Below are positions 52,020 to 62,156 of a stretch of DNA of 64,000 nt, piece after piece. The stretch is from Sphingomonas sp. GC_Shp_5 (lineage in GTDB: Bacteria; Pseudomonadota; Alphaproteobacteria; Sphingomonadales; Sphingomonadaceae), in NCBI RefSeq assembly GCF_026540855.1, contig NZ_JALNUP010000001.1, forward strand, positions 372,001 to 436,000, written 5' to 3'. The notes under the pieces are model-generated. The model saw nothing but the letters and a program-made list of their open reading frames with translations, had not been told where the DNA came from and did no database searches. The position numbers and the translations under genes are program-made. The stretch's first letter is position 1, and the number at the start of each line of letters is the position of its first letter.

Positions 52020-55000
52020 TCAGGCTCCCTGCGGCGCGGGGCTGGGCCCACGCTCGCCGTCATCATGGCGTCCATGATCATCATCATGCGGATGGTCTTC
52101 CGCCACTGGTTCGGCATTCTGACCGGCGCCGAACAGCCGCAGCACGACGATGAAGAACATCGGCACGAAGAAGATCGCCAGCACCGTCGCCGAGAACATG
52201 CCGCCGACCACCGCGCGGCCGATGGCGTTCTGGCCGCCGGCGCCCGCGCCGTTGGCGATCGCCAGCGGAAACACGCCGAAAATAAACGCCAGACTGGTCA
52301 TCAGGATCGGGCGGAGCCGCAGCTTCGCGGCATCCACAGCGGCGTCGAAGGCGTTCAGGCCGTGGCGCATCCGCTCTTCCGCGAACTCCACGATCAGAAT
52401 CGCGTTCTTCGCCGAAACACCGATCGTGGTGATCAGACCCACCTGAAGGTAGATGTCGTTGTTGAGGCCAGTCAGCCGCGCCGCGAGCAGCGCACCAACG
52501 ACACCCAGCGGCACCACCAGCATCACCGAGATCGGCACCGACCAGCTTTCATACAGCGCCGCGAGGCACAGGAAGACGATCAGCAGCGACAGGCCGTAGA
52601 GCGCCGGTGCCTGGCCGCCCGACAGCTGCTCTTCGTAGCTGAGGCCGGTCCAGTCGAGCCGCGTGCCGGGTGGCAATTTGGCCTGCATGTCTTCCATCGC
52701 CTTCAGCGCGGCGCCGGAGGCGACGCCCGGCGCCGGCTGGCCGAGGATCTCCATCGACGGCTGCCCGTTGTAGCGGGTCAGCTGGGTCGGCCCCTGGTGC
52801 CAGGACATGGTGGAGAAGGCCGTGAACGGCGTCATCGTGCCGCTCGCGTTGCGGACATAGAGGTCGCCGACATCTTCCGGGGTCATGCGGAACGGAGCGT
52901 CTGCCTGAATGTAGACGCGCTTGACGCGGCCGCGATCGATGAAGTCGTTGACGTAGGAGCCGCCCCAGGCGGTCGCGATGGTGCTGTTGACCGTCGCCAG
53001 ATCGAGGCCGAGCGCACGCGCCTTGTCCTGATCGACATCGACCCTGAGCTGCGGCGCGTCGTCAAGCGCGTTGGGGCGCACGCCGACCAGCAGCTTGTTC
53101 TGCGCCGCCATGCCGAGCAACTGGTTGCGCGCAGCAAGCAGCTTGTCGTGGCCGATGCCGCCCTCGTCGACGAGCTGGAGGTCGAAGCCGGTGGCGTTGC
53201 CCAGTTCCTGGACGGCCGGCGGGATGACCGCAAAGATCAGGCCATCCTTATATTGCGAGAACACGCCCATCGCGCGGCCGACGATCGCCTGCGCCTTGTT
53301 GGCGGCGCCGGGCCGGTCCTTCCACTCCTTCATCGGCATGAACGCGATGCCGCTGTTCTGGCCGGTGCCCGAGAAGCTGAAGCCGTTGACCGTGTAGACG
53401 CCCCGGATCGCGGCGCCCGCATCCTTCAGGAAATGGTCGCGGACCAGATCCAGCCCCTTCTGGGTGCGCGCCGTGGTCGACCCTGCCGGCCCCTGAACCA
53501 GCGCGATCATCACGCCCTGGTCCTCATCGGGCAGGAAGCCGGTCGGCAGGCGCATGAACAGGAAGGTCATGCCGGCGACGATCAGCGCATAGATGATCAG
53601 CGAGCGGCCCCAGCGGCTGGCCGTGGAGCGGACGCCGCGCTCGTAGCGAGCACGCCCGCGATCGAACCGGTCGTTGAACCAGCGGAAGAAGCGCGCGAGC
53701 GGACCATGGCCTTCGTTCTTGTTCGGGTCATGCGGCTTGAGGATCGTCGCACACAACGCCGGGGTCAGGATCAACGCCACCGCGATCGACAGGATCATCG
53801 CCGAGACGATGGTGATGGAGAACTGACGATAGATGACGCCGGTCGAGCCGCCGAAGAAGGCCATCGGCAGGAACACCGCCGACAGCACCAGCGCGATGCC
53901 GATCAGCGCGCCGGTGATCTCGTCCATCGACTTACGCGCCGCTTCCTTCGGCGTCAGATGCTCGGTGGTAATCAATCGCTCGACGTTCTCGACGACCACG
54001 ATCGCGTCGTCGACCAGCAAGCCGATCGCCAACACCATGCCGAACAGGGTGAGCGTGTTGATCGAATAGCCGAACATCGCCAGCACCGCGAAGGTACCGG
54101 TCAACACCACCGGCACCGCGATCGTCGGGATCAGCGTTGCGCGGAAGTTCTGGAGGAACAGGAACATGACGAGGAAGACGAGCACCACCGCCTCGACCAG
54201 CGTCTCGATCACCTGCTCGATCGAGAGGCGCACGAACGGCGACGTATCGTAGGGGAAGATGACCTTGACGTCGGGCGGGAACTGCTTGGCAAGCTCCGTC
54301 ACCCGCTTCTTGACCGCGACCACGGTGTTGAGCGCGTTGGCGCCCGGCGCGAGCTTCACGGCGATACCCGAGGCGGGCTTGCCGTTCCATTCGGCCGAGA
54401 AGCTGTAGTTCTCCGCGCCGATGGCGACACGGGCGACATCGCCCAGGCGTACCACCGAACCGTCGGTGCCACTCTTCAGGCGAATTTGCGCGAACTGCTC
54501 GGGCGTGGTCAGCCGCGACGAGACGGAGACCGTCGCGTTGAGCATCTGTTCCTTCGGCGCCGGCTGGGCGCCGATCTGGCCGGCGGAGACCTGCGCATTC
54601 TGCGCCGTGACCGCGTTGGTCACGTCCTCCATCGTCAGCGCGAAGTTGTTCAGCTTGAGCGGGTCGACCCAAATGCGCATCGCATATTGCGAGCCGAAGA
54701 TCTGCGTGTCGCCAACACCCGCGACCCGCGACAGCGGGTCGGAGATCTTGGAGGCGACGATGTCGGCGAGATCGTCCGCATCATGTTGCCCATTCTCGGA
54801 ATACAGGCCGACGAACAACAGGATGTTCTGCGTCGCCTTCGCAACGATGATGCCCTGGCGCTGGACTTCCTGCGGCAGCAGCGGCGTTGCCGCCTGCAGC
54901 TTGTTCTGAACCTGGACCTGGGCAATGTCAGGATTGGTACCCTGCTCGAAGGTCAGCGTGATCGTGACGGTGCCGGCCGACGACGAGGATGCCGAGAAGT

Positions 55001-55229
55001 AGCGAAGGTGATCGATCCCCTTCATCTGCTGCTCGATGATCTGCGTGGTCGTATTCTCCAGCGTCTGCGCGTCCGCACCCGGATAGGTCGCGGTGATCGA
55101 CACCGCGGGCGGCGCGATCGCCGGGAACTGCGCGATCGGGAGCGTGCGCACCGCCAGGATACCGGCGATGACGACCATCACCGCCAGCACATAGGCGAAG
55201 ATCGGGCGATCGATGAAATAGCGTGACAT
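52020..55229 (-). CDS. RND multidrug efflux pump, inner-membrane subunit (HAE1/AcrB type)
   Basis: Proton-driven drug transporter of 1069 residues. The N-terminus [20 protein letters not shown] is classic. The proton-relay Asp pair is in [35 protein letters not shown] and the late [14 protein letters not shown] also match. Two large periplasmic loops and 12 membrane segments are expected. The C-terminus is odd: about 30 extra residues rich in Asp and His ([18 protein letters not shown]). It is the middle gene of the operon, 6 nt after the adaptor gene and 6 nt before the channel gene. Confidence 0.97.
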   Translation of the reverse strand: MSRYFIDRPIFAYVLAVMVVIAGILAVRTLPIAQFPAIAPPAVSITATYPGADAQTLENTTTQIIEQQMKGIDHLRYFSASSSSAGTVTITLTFEQGTNPDIAQVQVQNKLQAATPLLPQEVQRQGIIVAKATQNILLFVGLYSENGQHDADDLADIVASKISDPLSRVAGVGDTQIFGSQYAMRIWVDPLKLNNFALTMEDVTNAVTAQNAQVSAGQIGAQPAPKEQMLNATVSVSSRLTTPEQFAQIRLKSGTDGSVVRLGDVARVAIGAENYSFSAEWNGKPASGIAVKLAPGANALNTVVAVKKRVTELAKQFPPDVKVIFPYDTSPFVRLSIEQVIETLVEAVVLVFLVMFLFLQNFRATLIPTIAVPVVLTGTFAVLAMFGYSINTLTLFGMVLAIGLLVDDAIVVVENVERLITTEHLTPKEAARKSMDEITGALIGIALVLSAVFLPMAFFGGSTGVIYRQFSITIVSAMILSIAVALILTPALCATILKPHDPNKNEGHGPLARFFRWFNDRFDRGRARYERGVRSTASRWGRSLIIYALIVAGMTFLFMRLPTGFLPDEDQGVMIALVQGPAGSTTARTQKGLDLVRDHFLKDAGAAIRGVYTVNGFSFSGTGQNSGIAFMPMKEWKDRPGAANKAQAIVGRAMGVFSQYKDGLIFAVIPPAVQELGNATGFDLQLVDEGGIGHDKLLAARNQLLGMAAQNKLLVGVRPNALDDAPQLRVDVDQDKARALGLDLATVNSTIATAWGGSYVNDFIDRGRVKRVYIQADAPFRMTPEDVGDLYVRNASGTMTPFTAFSTMSWHQGPTQLTRYNGQPSMEILGQPAPGVASGAALKAMEDMQAKLPPGTRLDWTGLSYEEQLSGGQAPALYGLSLLIVFLCLAALYESWSVPISVMLVVPLGVVGALLAARLTGLNNDIYLQVGLITTIGVSAKNAILIVEFAEERMRHGLNAFDAAVDAAKLRLRPILMTSLAFIFGVFPLAIANGAGAGGQNAIGRAVVGGMFSATVLAIFFVPMFFIVVLRLFGAGQNAEPVAEDHPHDDDHGRHDDGERGPSPAPQGA

Positions 55230-55235
55230 GGCTGG

Positions 55236-56438
55236 TTACTTCGCCTTTGCCGGATTCTGGGCCTGCGCCGGCCCCTGCTGCGGCGGGGTGCCAGCAGGCG
55301 TGGCATTGGGGTTCCAGGGCTGGCCCTTCACGGGCGTACCCGGACGCAGCATCATGGCGCCTTCGACAATGACCTTGTCACCGGGCTTGATGCCGCCGGT
55401 GACGAGCCAGTTGTCGCCGATCGTGCGCGTCGTCTGCAGCGTGCGCGACTCGATCTTGTCGCCGGCGCCGATCACCAGCACCGTGGCCAGGCCCTTTTCA
55501 TCGCGGCTGGTGGCGCGCTGCGGCACCAGCATCGCCTTGGCCTGGGTGCCCTCGACCAGCGCGGCGCGGACGAACATGCCCGGCAGCAGCAGGCCGTTGG
55601 GGTTGGGGAACAGCGCGCGGATCACCTGCGACCCCGTGGTGGGATCGACGGTGACGTCGGCGAAGCGCAAGGTGCCCTGCGGGCCGTATTCGGTGCCGTC
55701 CTCAAGCTTCAGCTTGACGTGGGCGTTGCCGTCACGCGTCAGCTGGCCGCTGAGGATCTGCTGGCGCAGCTTGAGCAGATCGGCGCTCGATTCGGTGATG
55801 TCGACATAGATCGGGTCGAGTCGCTGGATCGTTGCCAGCGGCGCGGTCTGCGACGCGGAGACGAGCGCGCCGGTGGTGAACGCCGAGCGGCCGATCCGGC
55901 CGGTGATCGGCGCGCGAATGGTGGTGCGGTCGAGATCGATCTGCGCGGTGCGCAGCGCGGCCTGCTGGGCGGCGACATCCGCCTGCGCCTGCGCCGCGCT
56001 GGTCTGCGCATTTTCAAACTCCTGGCGCGCGATCGCGTTGATCTTGACCAGCTCGCCATAACGACGCGCCAGCGCGGCGCTCGAGGCGATGCTCGAGCGG
56101 GCGCGGGTGAGCGCGGCACGGGCGCTGGCGACCTGCGCCTGATAGGGCGCCGAGTCGATCCGGTAGAGCGGCTGGCCCTGGTGAACCATGTCGCCCTCGA
56201 CGAACAGGCGCTGGAGCACCAGGCCGTTGACCTGCGGGCGGACCTCGGAGGTCTCGAACGCGGTGGTGCGGCCGGGCAATTCGGTGGTCAGCGTCACCGG
56301 TTGCTCGCTCACCGTGACATAGCTCACGGTCGGCGGCCCCTGGGGAGCCTGCTGTTGCTGGTTGCCGCCACCGCAAGCCGCCAAGGCGAGCAAGGCGCTA
56401 GATGCCAACACACAGCCCATCAGCCGCTTGGAGAACAT
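55236..56438 (-). CDS. RND efflux periplasmic adaptor (membrane fusion protein, AcrA/MexA type)
   Basis: Lipoprotein adaptor of 400 residues linking pump and channel. The ATG at 56438 starts a signal with lipobox LAAC. The biotinyl-lipoyl halves are visible (EVRPQVNGLVLQRLFVEGD; DRTTIRAPITGRIGRSAFTT) around a coiled-coil hairpin rich in Ala and Gln (about residues 95-170). The beta-barrel and membrane-proximal domains follow (GLLLPGMFVRAALVEG). The tail is Pro/Gln-rich. It is the first gene of the operon and diverges from the TetR gene. Confidence 0.96.
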   Translation of the reverse strand: MFSKRLMGCVLASSALLALAACGGGNQQQQAPQGPPTVSYVTVSEQPVTLTTELPGRTTAFETSEVRPQVNGLVLQRLFVEGDMVHQGQPLYRIDSAPYQAQVASARAALTRARSSIASSAALARRYGELVKINAIARQEFENAQTSAAQAQADVAAQQAALRTAQIDLDRTTIRAPITGRIGRSAFTTGALVSASQTAPLATIQRLDPIYVDITESSADLLKLRQQILSGQLTRDGNAHVKLKLEDGTEYGPQGTLRFADVTVDPTTGSQVIRALFPNPNGLLLPGMFVRAALVEGTQAKAMLVPQRATSRDEKGLATVLVIGAGDKIESRTLQTTRTIGDNWLVTGGIKPGDKVIVEGAMMLRPGTPVKGQPWNPNATPAGTPPQQGPAQAQNPAKAK

Positions 56439-56485
56439 AGATTTTCCCGCTTGTAAAAAGGGTAGAGAGCGATCACTCACGAAAC

Positions 56486-56503
56486 CGGTCGTTAGCTCGA
56501 CCG
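56486..56503. promoter_or_regulatory. Candidate TetR operator in divergent promoter
   Basis: CGGTCG and CGACCG form a perfect 6-bp inverted repeat with a 6-nt centre (TTAGCT). It sits in the 102-bp spacer between the efflux adaptor gene and the TetR gene, the usual place for a TetR-family operator that represses both. Confidence 0.6.
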
Positions 56504-56540
56504 TTCTAAGGCGTCAACAAGGCTGAGGAAGGTTTGCACA

Positions 56541-57191
56541 GTGCGCGTGGACGAAGGATGTTTGCCGACCCGCGCCGATCTGCGCCGTCACAACATCAAG
56601 GAAGTGGCGCGGCGGCTGTTCATCGAGCATGGCTTCCACGCCACCGGCATCGCCCTGATCGCCAAGGCCTCGGGCGTCGCCGTCCAGCAGCTCTATCGCG
56701 ATTTCCCGGCCAAGGAGGACATCATCGCCGCGATTGTCGAGGCGGATTGCGAGCGGTTCGCCGATCTCGCGACGCTTGATGCCGCGCTGGCAGCGGAGGA
56801 TCGCAAGGGCGTGCGCGACTGGCTTGCCTCCACCACCTGCCGCAAGGACAAGGAAGGCGATCGCCTGTTCCTCGAGATCGCCGCCGAAGCCTCGCGCAAC
56901 AGCCGGATCGCGGCGATCCTCGCCTGCGTGCGTCAGACGATGTTCGACAACATCAGCCGCGCGTTCGCGGGCATGACCGGCAGCAGCGTCGTCACCGACG
57001 AGCATCGGCTGCTCGCCGAATCGTTCATGATCGTCTCGATCGGATCGATCTACACCCGCACCATGCACAGCGGCTTCGTCGAGCCGGCGAGCCGCAACCT
57101 GCTGTCCTGCCTGATCGACAATGCGCCTGGCGTCAAAGGCCAGGAGGGCTTCTGCTCGGCCAGGGTGGACGAGATCACGCGACCAGCCTGA
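56541..57191 (+). CDS. TetR/AcrR-family regulator of the efflux operon
   Basis: Repressor of 216 residues. The N-terminal helix-turn-helix is standard (RHNIKEVARRLFIEHGFHAT, then IAKASGVAVQQLYRDFPAKE); the remainder is a helical ligand domain. The GTG at 56541 has GAGGAAGG 8 nt upstream. It is divergent from the RND operon and probably represses it until a pump substrate binds. Its last 17 bases overlap the 3' end of the convergent MHYT kinase gene. Confidence 0.94.
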   Translation: MRVDEGCLPTRADLRRHNIKEVARRLFIEHGFHATGIALIAKASGVAVQQLYRDFPAKEDIIAAIVEADCERFADLATLDAALAAEDRKGVRDWLASTTCRKDKEGDRLFLEIAAEASRNSRIAAILACVRQTMFDNISRAFAGMTGSSVVTDEHRLLAESFMIVSIGSIYTRTMHSGFVEPASRNLLSCLIDNAPGVKGQEGFCSARVDEITRPA

Positions 57192-60100
57192 TCGCCGCCA
57201 CCGATTGCCCGATCTGCTCGGCGCGGGTGGTGCCAGGCCAGGCCGAGAGCCCCTCTTCGAGCAGCCGTGCGGCATCGCCCAGCGCCGCCTCGCCGAACAT
57301 CTGGGCGGTGCCGGCGAGCTTGTGCAGGCAATCGGCGACATCGGCGAGTTCCGCGTCGGCGAAGGTGCCGCGGCGCACCAATTCGTCGCACTTGGCGAGC
57401 GCCTCTTCCTTGCGCAGCCGGTAGCGGTCCTGGAGCTTGGGGCTGAAGCGCGACGCCGGGGCCGCGGCCCGCGGCGGGGCGGCCGTCACCGAGGGAGCGC
57501 CGCACCATCGCTCCAGCGTCGCGCGGAGCCCGTCGATCGTGAACGGCTTGGCGAGATGGCTCTGCATGCCTGCGTCGAGGCAGGCGGCGACATCGTCGGC
57601 ATAGGCGTTGGCGCTCAGCGCGACGATCGGCAGCGCCGCGGCGGCGAACCCATCGCCGCGGATCTGCCGCGCCGCCTCTAGCCCGTCGACGTCGGGCATC
57701 TGCATGTCCATCAGGACGATGCCATAAGGATCGCCGGCGACACCCGCGGCATGGACCATCGCCACCGCCTGGCGCCCGTCGACCGCGAGATCGGACCGAT
57801 AGCCCAGCCGATCGAGCATCGCCTTGATCAGCAGCTGGTTCACGTCGTGATCCTCGGCGACGAGGATGCGCCGGCTGTGGCACGGCCGCTCGCCGGCGCC
57901 GGCCGGGGCTTCATCGGCGGGGCTGGCGTGTGTCGCGGCTGCGCGGTGGGCGAGCAGCGGCAGGCTGAGGAAGAAGCTGGTGCCAACGCCGGCTTCGCTG
58001 GTCAGGCGCAGCTCGCCGCCCATCAGGCTCGCCAGCTGGCTGCTGATCGCAAGGCCAAGCCCGGTGCCGCCATATTTGGCCGCGGTCATCCGCTCCGCCT
58101 GGACGAACTCCTGGAAGATCGCCGCCTGGCGATCGGGGGCGATGCCGATCCCGGTGTCCGCCACCTCGATCAGCACGCCCTCACCCTGCCGCGCCGCGCT
58201 GAGCGTGATCGAGCCATGGTCGGTGAACTTGGTGGCGTTGCCGAGCAGGTTGAGCACGATCTGGCGCAGGCGCAGCCCGTCTCCCACCACCATCGGCGGC
58301 AGGTCGTCGGCAAGGTGGCAGTGCAAGGCCAGCCCCTTGCGCTGCGCGGCCGGCGCGACGAGCTTCATGCAGGCTCTGAGCGCATGGAGCATGTCGAACG
58401 GCTCGGCAGCCATCTTCATCTGCCCGGCCTCGACCTTGGACAGATCGAGGATGTCGTTGAGCAGCCGCATCATCGCCTTGCCCGAATCGGCGATCAACTC
58501 GGTCTGCCGGCGCTGCTCGGGATTGAGATCGCCGGCGAGGAGCAGATCGGTGAAGCCGACCACGCCGTTCATCGGCGTGCGGATCTCGTGGCTCATGTTG
58601 GCGAGGAAGCTCGATTTCGCCCGCGCCGCTGCCTCGGCCGCGGCGCGCGCCTCGTGCAGCGCCAGCTCGGCAGCGACCTGGCGGCTGGCGTCGCGGCTGA
58701 CCGAGATGATCCGCGTCTCGCCCTCATAAGGCGTGACCCGCGACGCCACCTCGATCCAGCGGATGTCGCCATCGGCATGCTTCATCCGTACCCGCACCGT
58801 CGCGACCGCGCCGACGCCCGCGGAGAGCACCGCCCGGCCATGCTCCCGGAACGCCTCGTGATCCTCGGCGATGACGATGTGGGATGGCTTATGGCCGAGC
58901 AGCGCCGCCGGTTCGTAGCCGAGGATGGTGCGCGACGCCGGCGACATGAAGATGCAACCGCCATCGACATGGTTGAGCGAGATCATGTCGCTCGCTTCCT
59001 CGGTGATAAGCCGGAAGCGCTCTTCCTCCTGGCGCAGCAGCGCCTCGGCCTCGGCCTGCTCGGTGATGTCTTGGACGATGCCGAACAGGCCCCTGATCTG
59101 GCCGTGCGGATCGACATCAACTTCGCCGCGGACGAGGATATGAGCCCTGGCGCCATCGGGGCGGATGATCCGCGCCTTGAAGCCATAGCCCTCGCGCGTG
59201 GCATAGGCCTGCTCGACGAGCGTTTTCACCCGGTCGCGGTCGTCGGGATGATAGAGCAGCAGCGCGTCATCGAACGACGGCGGCGTTCCCGGTTCGAGGC
59301 CGTGGATGCGATAGACCTCGTCGGACCAGAAATGCTGCCCGGCGAGCGAATCGACACGCCAATGGCCGAGGCGCGCGACGCTCTCCGCCATGGTCAGCAT
59401 GCGGTTGCTGTCGCGCAGGTCGTGGCTGCGGGCCTTCAGCGCGAGTTCGGCCTCGCGGGCGTCGGTGACGTCCTGGAACACGCCGAACAGCGCCACCACC
59501 TGTCTGTCCGCCGCCATTTCAGGGCGGCCCCGCGCGATGACGTGGCGCATCGTCCCGTCCGGACGGATCAGCCGGGCGCGGAACTCATAAGGCTGGCCGT
59601 TGGTGAGCGCCGCGGTGAATACTTGCGAGACGGCGGCGCGATCATCCTCGTGATAGGCGGCGAGCGCGGTATCGACCGGTGGACGGAAGCCGTGGGGCCG
59701 GCCATGGATGTCGCACACCGTATCGGACCAGAAGGCGGTCTGGTCCGCCAGATCGACCCGCCAGTGGCCGACCCCGCTCATCTCCTCGGCCATCAGCAGC
59801 ATGCGGTTCGCTTCGGCCAGATTGGCGCCTGCCTGCCGCAACGCGCTCTCGGCACGGCGTCGCTCGGTGACGTCGGTGAGGCCGCCGAGCACGTGGACGG
59901 CACCATCGTCGCGCGCGGTTTCGATGCGCGCGGTGGCGATGACATCAAGCACGGTGCCGCCCCGCGTCACGCAGCGATATTCGCGCAGGCCGATCATACG
60001 ATCGCGCACCAAGGCGGGCCAATCCTCGGTGACGAACCGGTGCGCCGCATCGCCGGTGAGGAAGTCCGCGAACCGCCGACCGATCACCTCGCCATGCCGA

Positions 60101-60966
60101 TAATCCATCAACGCCAGCCAGGCGTCGCTGACCTGATCGATCCGGCCCTCGCCATCCAGCGAATGGAGCGGCAGCGGCGTGCCGCGATACAGCGAGCGGA
60201 ACCGCTCCTCGCTGCGGCGGAGGGCATCTGCCTCGCGCGCGGCCAGGACCGAGAAACGCCGGTCGAACATCGCGGCGACGAGCGCGAAAAACAGGATCAG
60301 CGCGGTCGCCGCGAACACGCTGAACGCCAGGCCCGTCGGCCCGACCCCGCTGCCGGCCGTGGTTCCATGGTGATGAACGGCATAGGTCGCCGCCTGCATG
60401 CCGGCGAAGTGCATGCCGGAGATTGCGACGCCCATCACCACCGCGGCAAGGCCGCGCTGCGCCACGCTGTTGTTGCGCCCCGCGAGCCACAGCGCCACGG
60501 TCGCGGCACCGATCGCGATCAGGATCGAGATCGCCACCCACAGGCGATCGAAGCTCAGCACGGCGGCCATCCGCATCGCCGCCATGCCCATGTAATGCAT
60601 GGCCGCGACGCCGAGGCCCATGATGATCCCGGCGACCGCCAGCCTGGCGCCGACCGGATGGGGCCGGTCGACCAGCAGGAACCCTGCCCCGGTCATCAGG
60701 ATCGCGACACCCAGCGACGCAATCGTGAGCCCGACGTCATAGCTGACCGCCAGACCGGGCACGCTGTGCGCCAGCATTGCCACGAAGTGCATCGTCCAGA
60801 TGCCGCCGCCCATTGCCACCGCGGCAGCCGCCAGCCAGGATCGCCGCAGCCGGCCGCTCGAGGCACGGAGCCGTGCACCGAGATCCAGCGCGGTGTAGGA
60901 AGCGAAGATGGCGATCATCACCGACATGGCCACGAGCATGAAGTTGTTGGCGCCGGAATGCGTCAT
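57175..60966 (-). CDS. MHYT-PAS hybrid histidine kinase with receiver and HPt domains
   Basis: Membrane sensor kinase of 1263 residues. The N-terminal MHYT domain has about seven membrane segments with the metal-binding repeats MHFVAM, MHYMGM and MHFAGM, thought to sense oxygen, CO or NO through copper. Four PAS modules follow (about 250-375, 395-510, 525-640, 655-770). The HisKA box is ANMSHEIRTPMNG with His793, and the ATPase has LLGNATKF, ADTGIGIAP and GGTGLGLAIS. The receiver Asp1087 is in VLMDMQMPDVDG, and the HPt His1215 is in CLHKLAGTAQMFG. A full internal phosphorelay is thus encoded, needing a separate output regulator. The ATG at 60966 follows AGGGGA. Confidence 0.94.
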   Translation of the reverse strand: MTHSGANNFMLVAMSVMIAIFASYTALDLGARLRASSGRLRRSWLAAAAVAMGGGIWTMHFVAMLAHSVPGLAVSYDVGLTIASLGVAILMTGAGFLLVDRPHPVGARLAVAGIIMGLGVAAMHYMGMAAMRMAAVLSFDRLWVAISILIAIGAATVALWLAGRNNSVAQRGLAAVVMGVAISGMHFAGMQAATYAVHHHGTTAGSGVGPTGLAFSVFAATALILFFALVAAMFDRRFSVLAAREADALRRSEERFRSLYRGTPLPLHSLDGEGRIDQVSDAWLALMDYRHGEVIGRRFADFLTGDAAHRFVTEDWPALVRDRMIGLREYRCVTRGGTVLDVIATARIETARDDGAVHVLGGLTDVTERRRAESALRQAGANLAEANRMLLMAEEMSGVGHWRVDLADQTAFWSDTVCDIHGRPHGFRPPVDTALAAYHEDDRAAVSQVFTAALTNGQPYEFRARLIRPDGTMRHVIARGRPEMAADRQVVALFGVFQDVTDAREAELALKARSHDLRDSNRMLTMAESVARLGHWRVDSLAGQHFWSDEVYRIHGLEPGTPPSFDDALLLYHPDDRDRVKTLVEQAYATREGYGFKARIIRPDGARAHILVRGEVDVDPHGQIRGLFGIVQDITEQAEAEALLRQEEERFRLITEEASDMISLNHVDGGCIFMSPASRTILGYEPAALLGHKPSHIVIAEDHEAFREHGRAVLSAGVGAVATVRVRMKHADGDIRWIEVASRVTPYEGETRIISVSRDASRQVAAELALHEARAAAEAAARAKSSFLANMSHEIRTPMNGVVGFTDLLLAGDLNPEQRRQTELIADSGKAMMRLLNDILDLSKVEAGQMKMAAEPFDMLHALRACMKLVAPAAQRKGLALHCHLADDLPPMVVGDGLRLRQIVLNLLGNATKFTDHGSITLSAARQGEGVLIEVADTGIGIAPDRQAAIFQEFVQAERMTAAKYGGTGLGLAISSQLASLMGGELRLTSEAGVGTSFFLSLPLLAHRAAATHASPADEAPAGAGERPCHSRRILVAEDHDVNQLLIKAMLDRLGYRSDLAVDGRQAVAMVHAAGVAGDPYGIVLMDMQMPDVDGLEAARQIRGDGFAAAALPIVALSANAYADDVAACLDAGMQSHLAKPFTIDGLRATLERWCGAPSVTAAPPRAAAPASRFSPKLQDRYRLRKEEALAKCDELVRRGTFADAELADVADCLHKLAGTAQMFGEAALGDAARLLEEGLSAWPGTTRAEQIGQSVAAIRLVA

Positions 60967-61041
60967 CTGGTCCCCTGGAAACGGCTGAGCGGTTACGCCC
61001 CGTAGAAATTCGTCACATTCGGTGCACTTGTGCTGGTAAAG

Positions 61042-61062
61042 AGTTCGGAAATAACCCGAACT
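61042..61062. promoter_or_regulatory. Inverted repeat between MHYT kinase and cupin genes
   Basis: AGTTCGG and CCGAACT form perfect 7-bp arms around a 7-nt AT-rich centre. It lies in the 143-bp divergent spacer, 75 nt from the kinase start and 47 nt from the cupin start, a suitable place for an operator acting on both genes. Confidence 0.5.
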
Positions 61063-61109
61063 GACCGACATTGCCGTGCGTTGACGCTGCCCAGCACGGA
61101 GACAGGACG

Positions 61110-61508
61110 ATGGACATCACCCGCAGCGGATCGCAGCCCTCGGCAAGGGGCCCGGCCGACTATTTCACCGGCACGGTGCGGACCGACGGCGCCTTCAAGG
61201 GCAGCGGCGCGCTGAGCTGCGCGACGGTCACCTTCGAGCCCGGCGCGCGAACTGCGTGGCATACGCATCCGCTCGGCCAGACCATCGTCATCACCTTCGG
61301 GCTCGGCTGGGTTCAGCAGGAGGGCGGCGCCATCGAGGAGGTGCGCCCGGGCGACATCGTGTTCTTCGCGCCAGGCGAGAAACATTGGCATGGCGCCTCG
61401 GCGCATGCGGCGATGAGCCACCTCGCCATCACTGAGGCCCAGGACGGCGTTGCCGTCGACTGGCTGGAGCAAGTGTCCGACGACGAGTATCGCGCTCGCG
61501 CAGGCTGA
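61110..61508 (+). CDS. Small cupin, mandelonitrile-lyase/carboxymuconolactone-associated type
   Basis: Single-domain cupin of 132 residues without a signal peptide. The metal-binding motif is complete: [20 protein letters not shown] (two His and a Gln/Glu position) and [17 protein letters not shown]. It resembles the cupins often annotated as (R)-mandelonitrile lyase-like or linked to carboxymuconolactone decarboxylases, whose real substrates are mostly unknown. The ATG at 61110 has GGAG upstream. It diverges from the MHYT kinase. Confidence 0.88.
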   Translation: MDITRSGSQPSARGPADYFTGTVRTDGAFKGSGALSCATVTFEPGARTAWHTHPLGQTIVITFGLGWVQQEGGAIEEVRPGDIVFFAPGEKHWHGASAHAAMSHLAITEAQDGVAVDWLEQVSDDEYRARAG

Positions 61509-61580
61509 TCCGCTCGATGGCGATGCATGGCCAGTCTGCGGGCGGCCATGGCGCTCGGGGGGCAACGTCCCGCCGAGCGG

Positions 61581-62156
61581 TCAGGGTATCGAGAGCGGCG
61601 CGTCCATGCGGCTGGGGAAGCGCGCGAACAGCGCGCTCGCCAGCTTGCTTGCGACCGCCGACGGCGCTCCAGCCGGCGTGTCCTCAACCTGGGCTGTCGT
61701 CGCGCTGCCGGTCCACAGCGGATGAGGATCGCCCCGCTGCACCACTGTAACGGTGAGCTGGGTAACGACGAGGCCATGGAGTGCGTTGTTGCTGGTCGGC
61801 AGGCTGAACTTGACCCCTGCCCCCCAGTTGCCGACGTTCGTGGCCGGCGGCGATGCCTTGGCGCCCGAGGTGACGACGCCGCGGGCCTGGCGTAATACCG
61901 ACACCAGCGCGACGTAGCGGCTGTGGCTCGGCGCCGGCAGCGGCATGAAGCTGGTTTGCAGGATCGCACGCTGCACGGCCTCGACGAACGGCTGGTCGCC
62001 GGCGCGCGTGGCAGGCGTATCTCCCGCCCCTCCCCCGCTCTGCTCGACGGTGATCGTGCCAGGGGTCAGTGCGCCGGCATCGCTCTTGTCACCCGTGCCG
62101 CGGGACGCCGCTGTGATCAGAGCGGCGCTCAGGACGGCGGTGGGAAGAAGATGCAT
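61581..62156 (-). CDS. Secreted protein of unknown function, DUF4136-like
   Basis: Protein of 191 residues with a signal peptide (LLPTAVLSAALITAAS). The mature part has a Gly-rich stretch (TVEQSGGGAGDTP) and alternating hydrophobic strands. A late segment LWTGSATTAQVEDTPAGAPS and LASALFARFP recall DUF4136-type lipoproteins, but there is no lipobox Cys. I cannot assign a function. The chosen ATG at 62156 gives the best signal; one 30 nt upstream is possible. It is convergent with the cupin gene. Confidence 0.75.
   Translation of the reverse strand: MHLLPTAVLSAALITAASRGTGDKSDAGALTPGTITVEQSGGGAGDTPATRAGDQPFVEAVQRAILQTSFMPLPAPSHSRYVALVSVLRQARGVVTSGAKASPPATNVGNWGAGVKFSLPTSNNALHGLVVTQLTVTVVQRGDPHPLWTGSATTAQVEDTPAGAPSAVASKLASALFARFPSRMDAPLSIP

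Noticed and set aside
50358-55226. A 1622-codon open frame on the plus strand, antisense to the efflux pump and channel genes
   Set aside because: The product is rich in Arg, Ala, Asp and Gly with no fold or motif. The frame is the mirror of GC-rich third codon positions in two well-supported genes on the other strand, which removes stop codons by composition.
57751-61005. A 1084-codon plus-strand frame antisense to the MHYT kinase
   Set aside because: Low-complexity His/Arg/Asp composition, no recognisable domain, and full overlap with a kinase whose catalytic motifs are intact.
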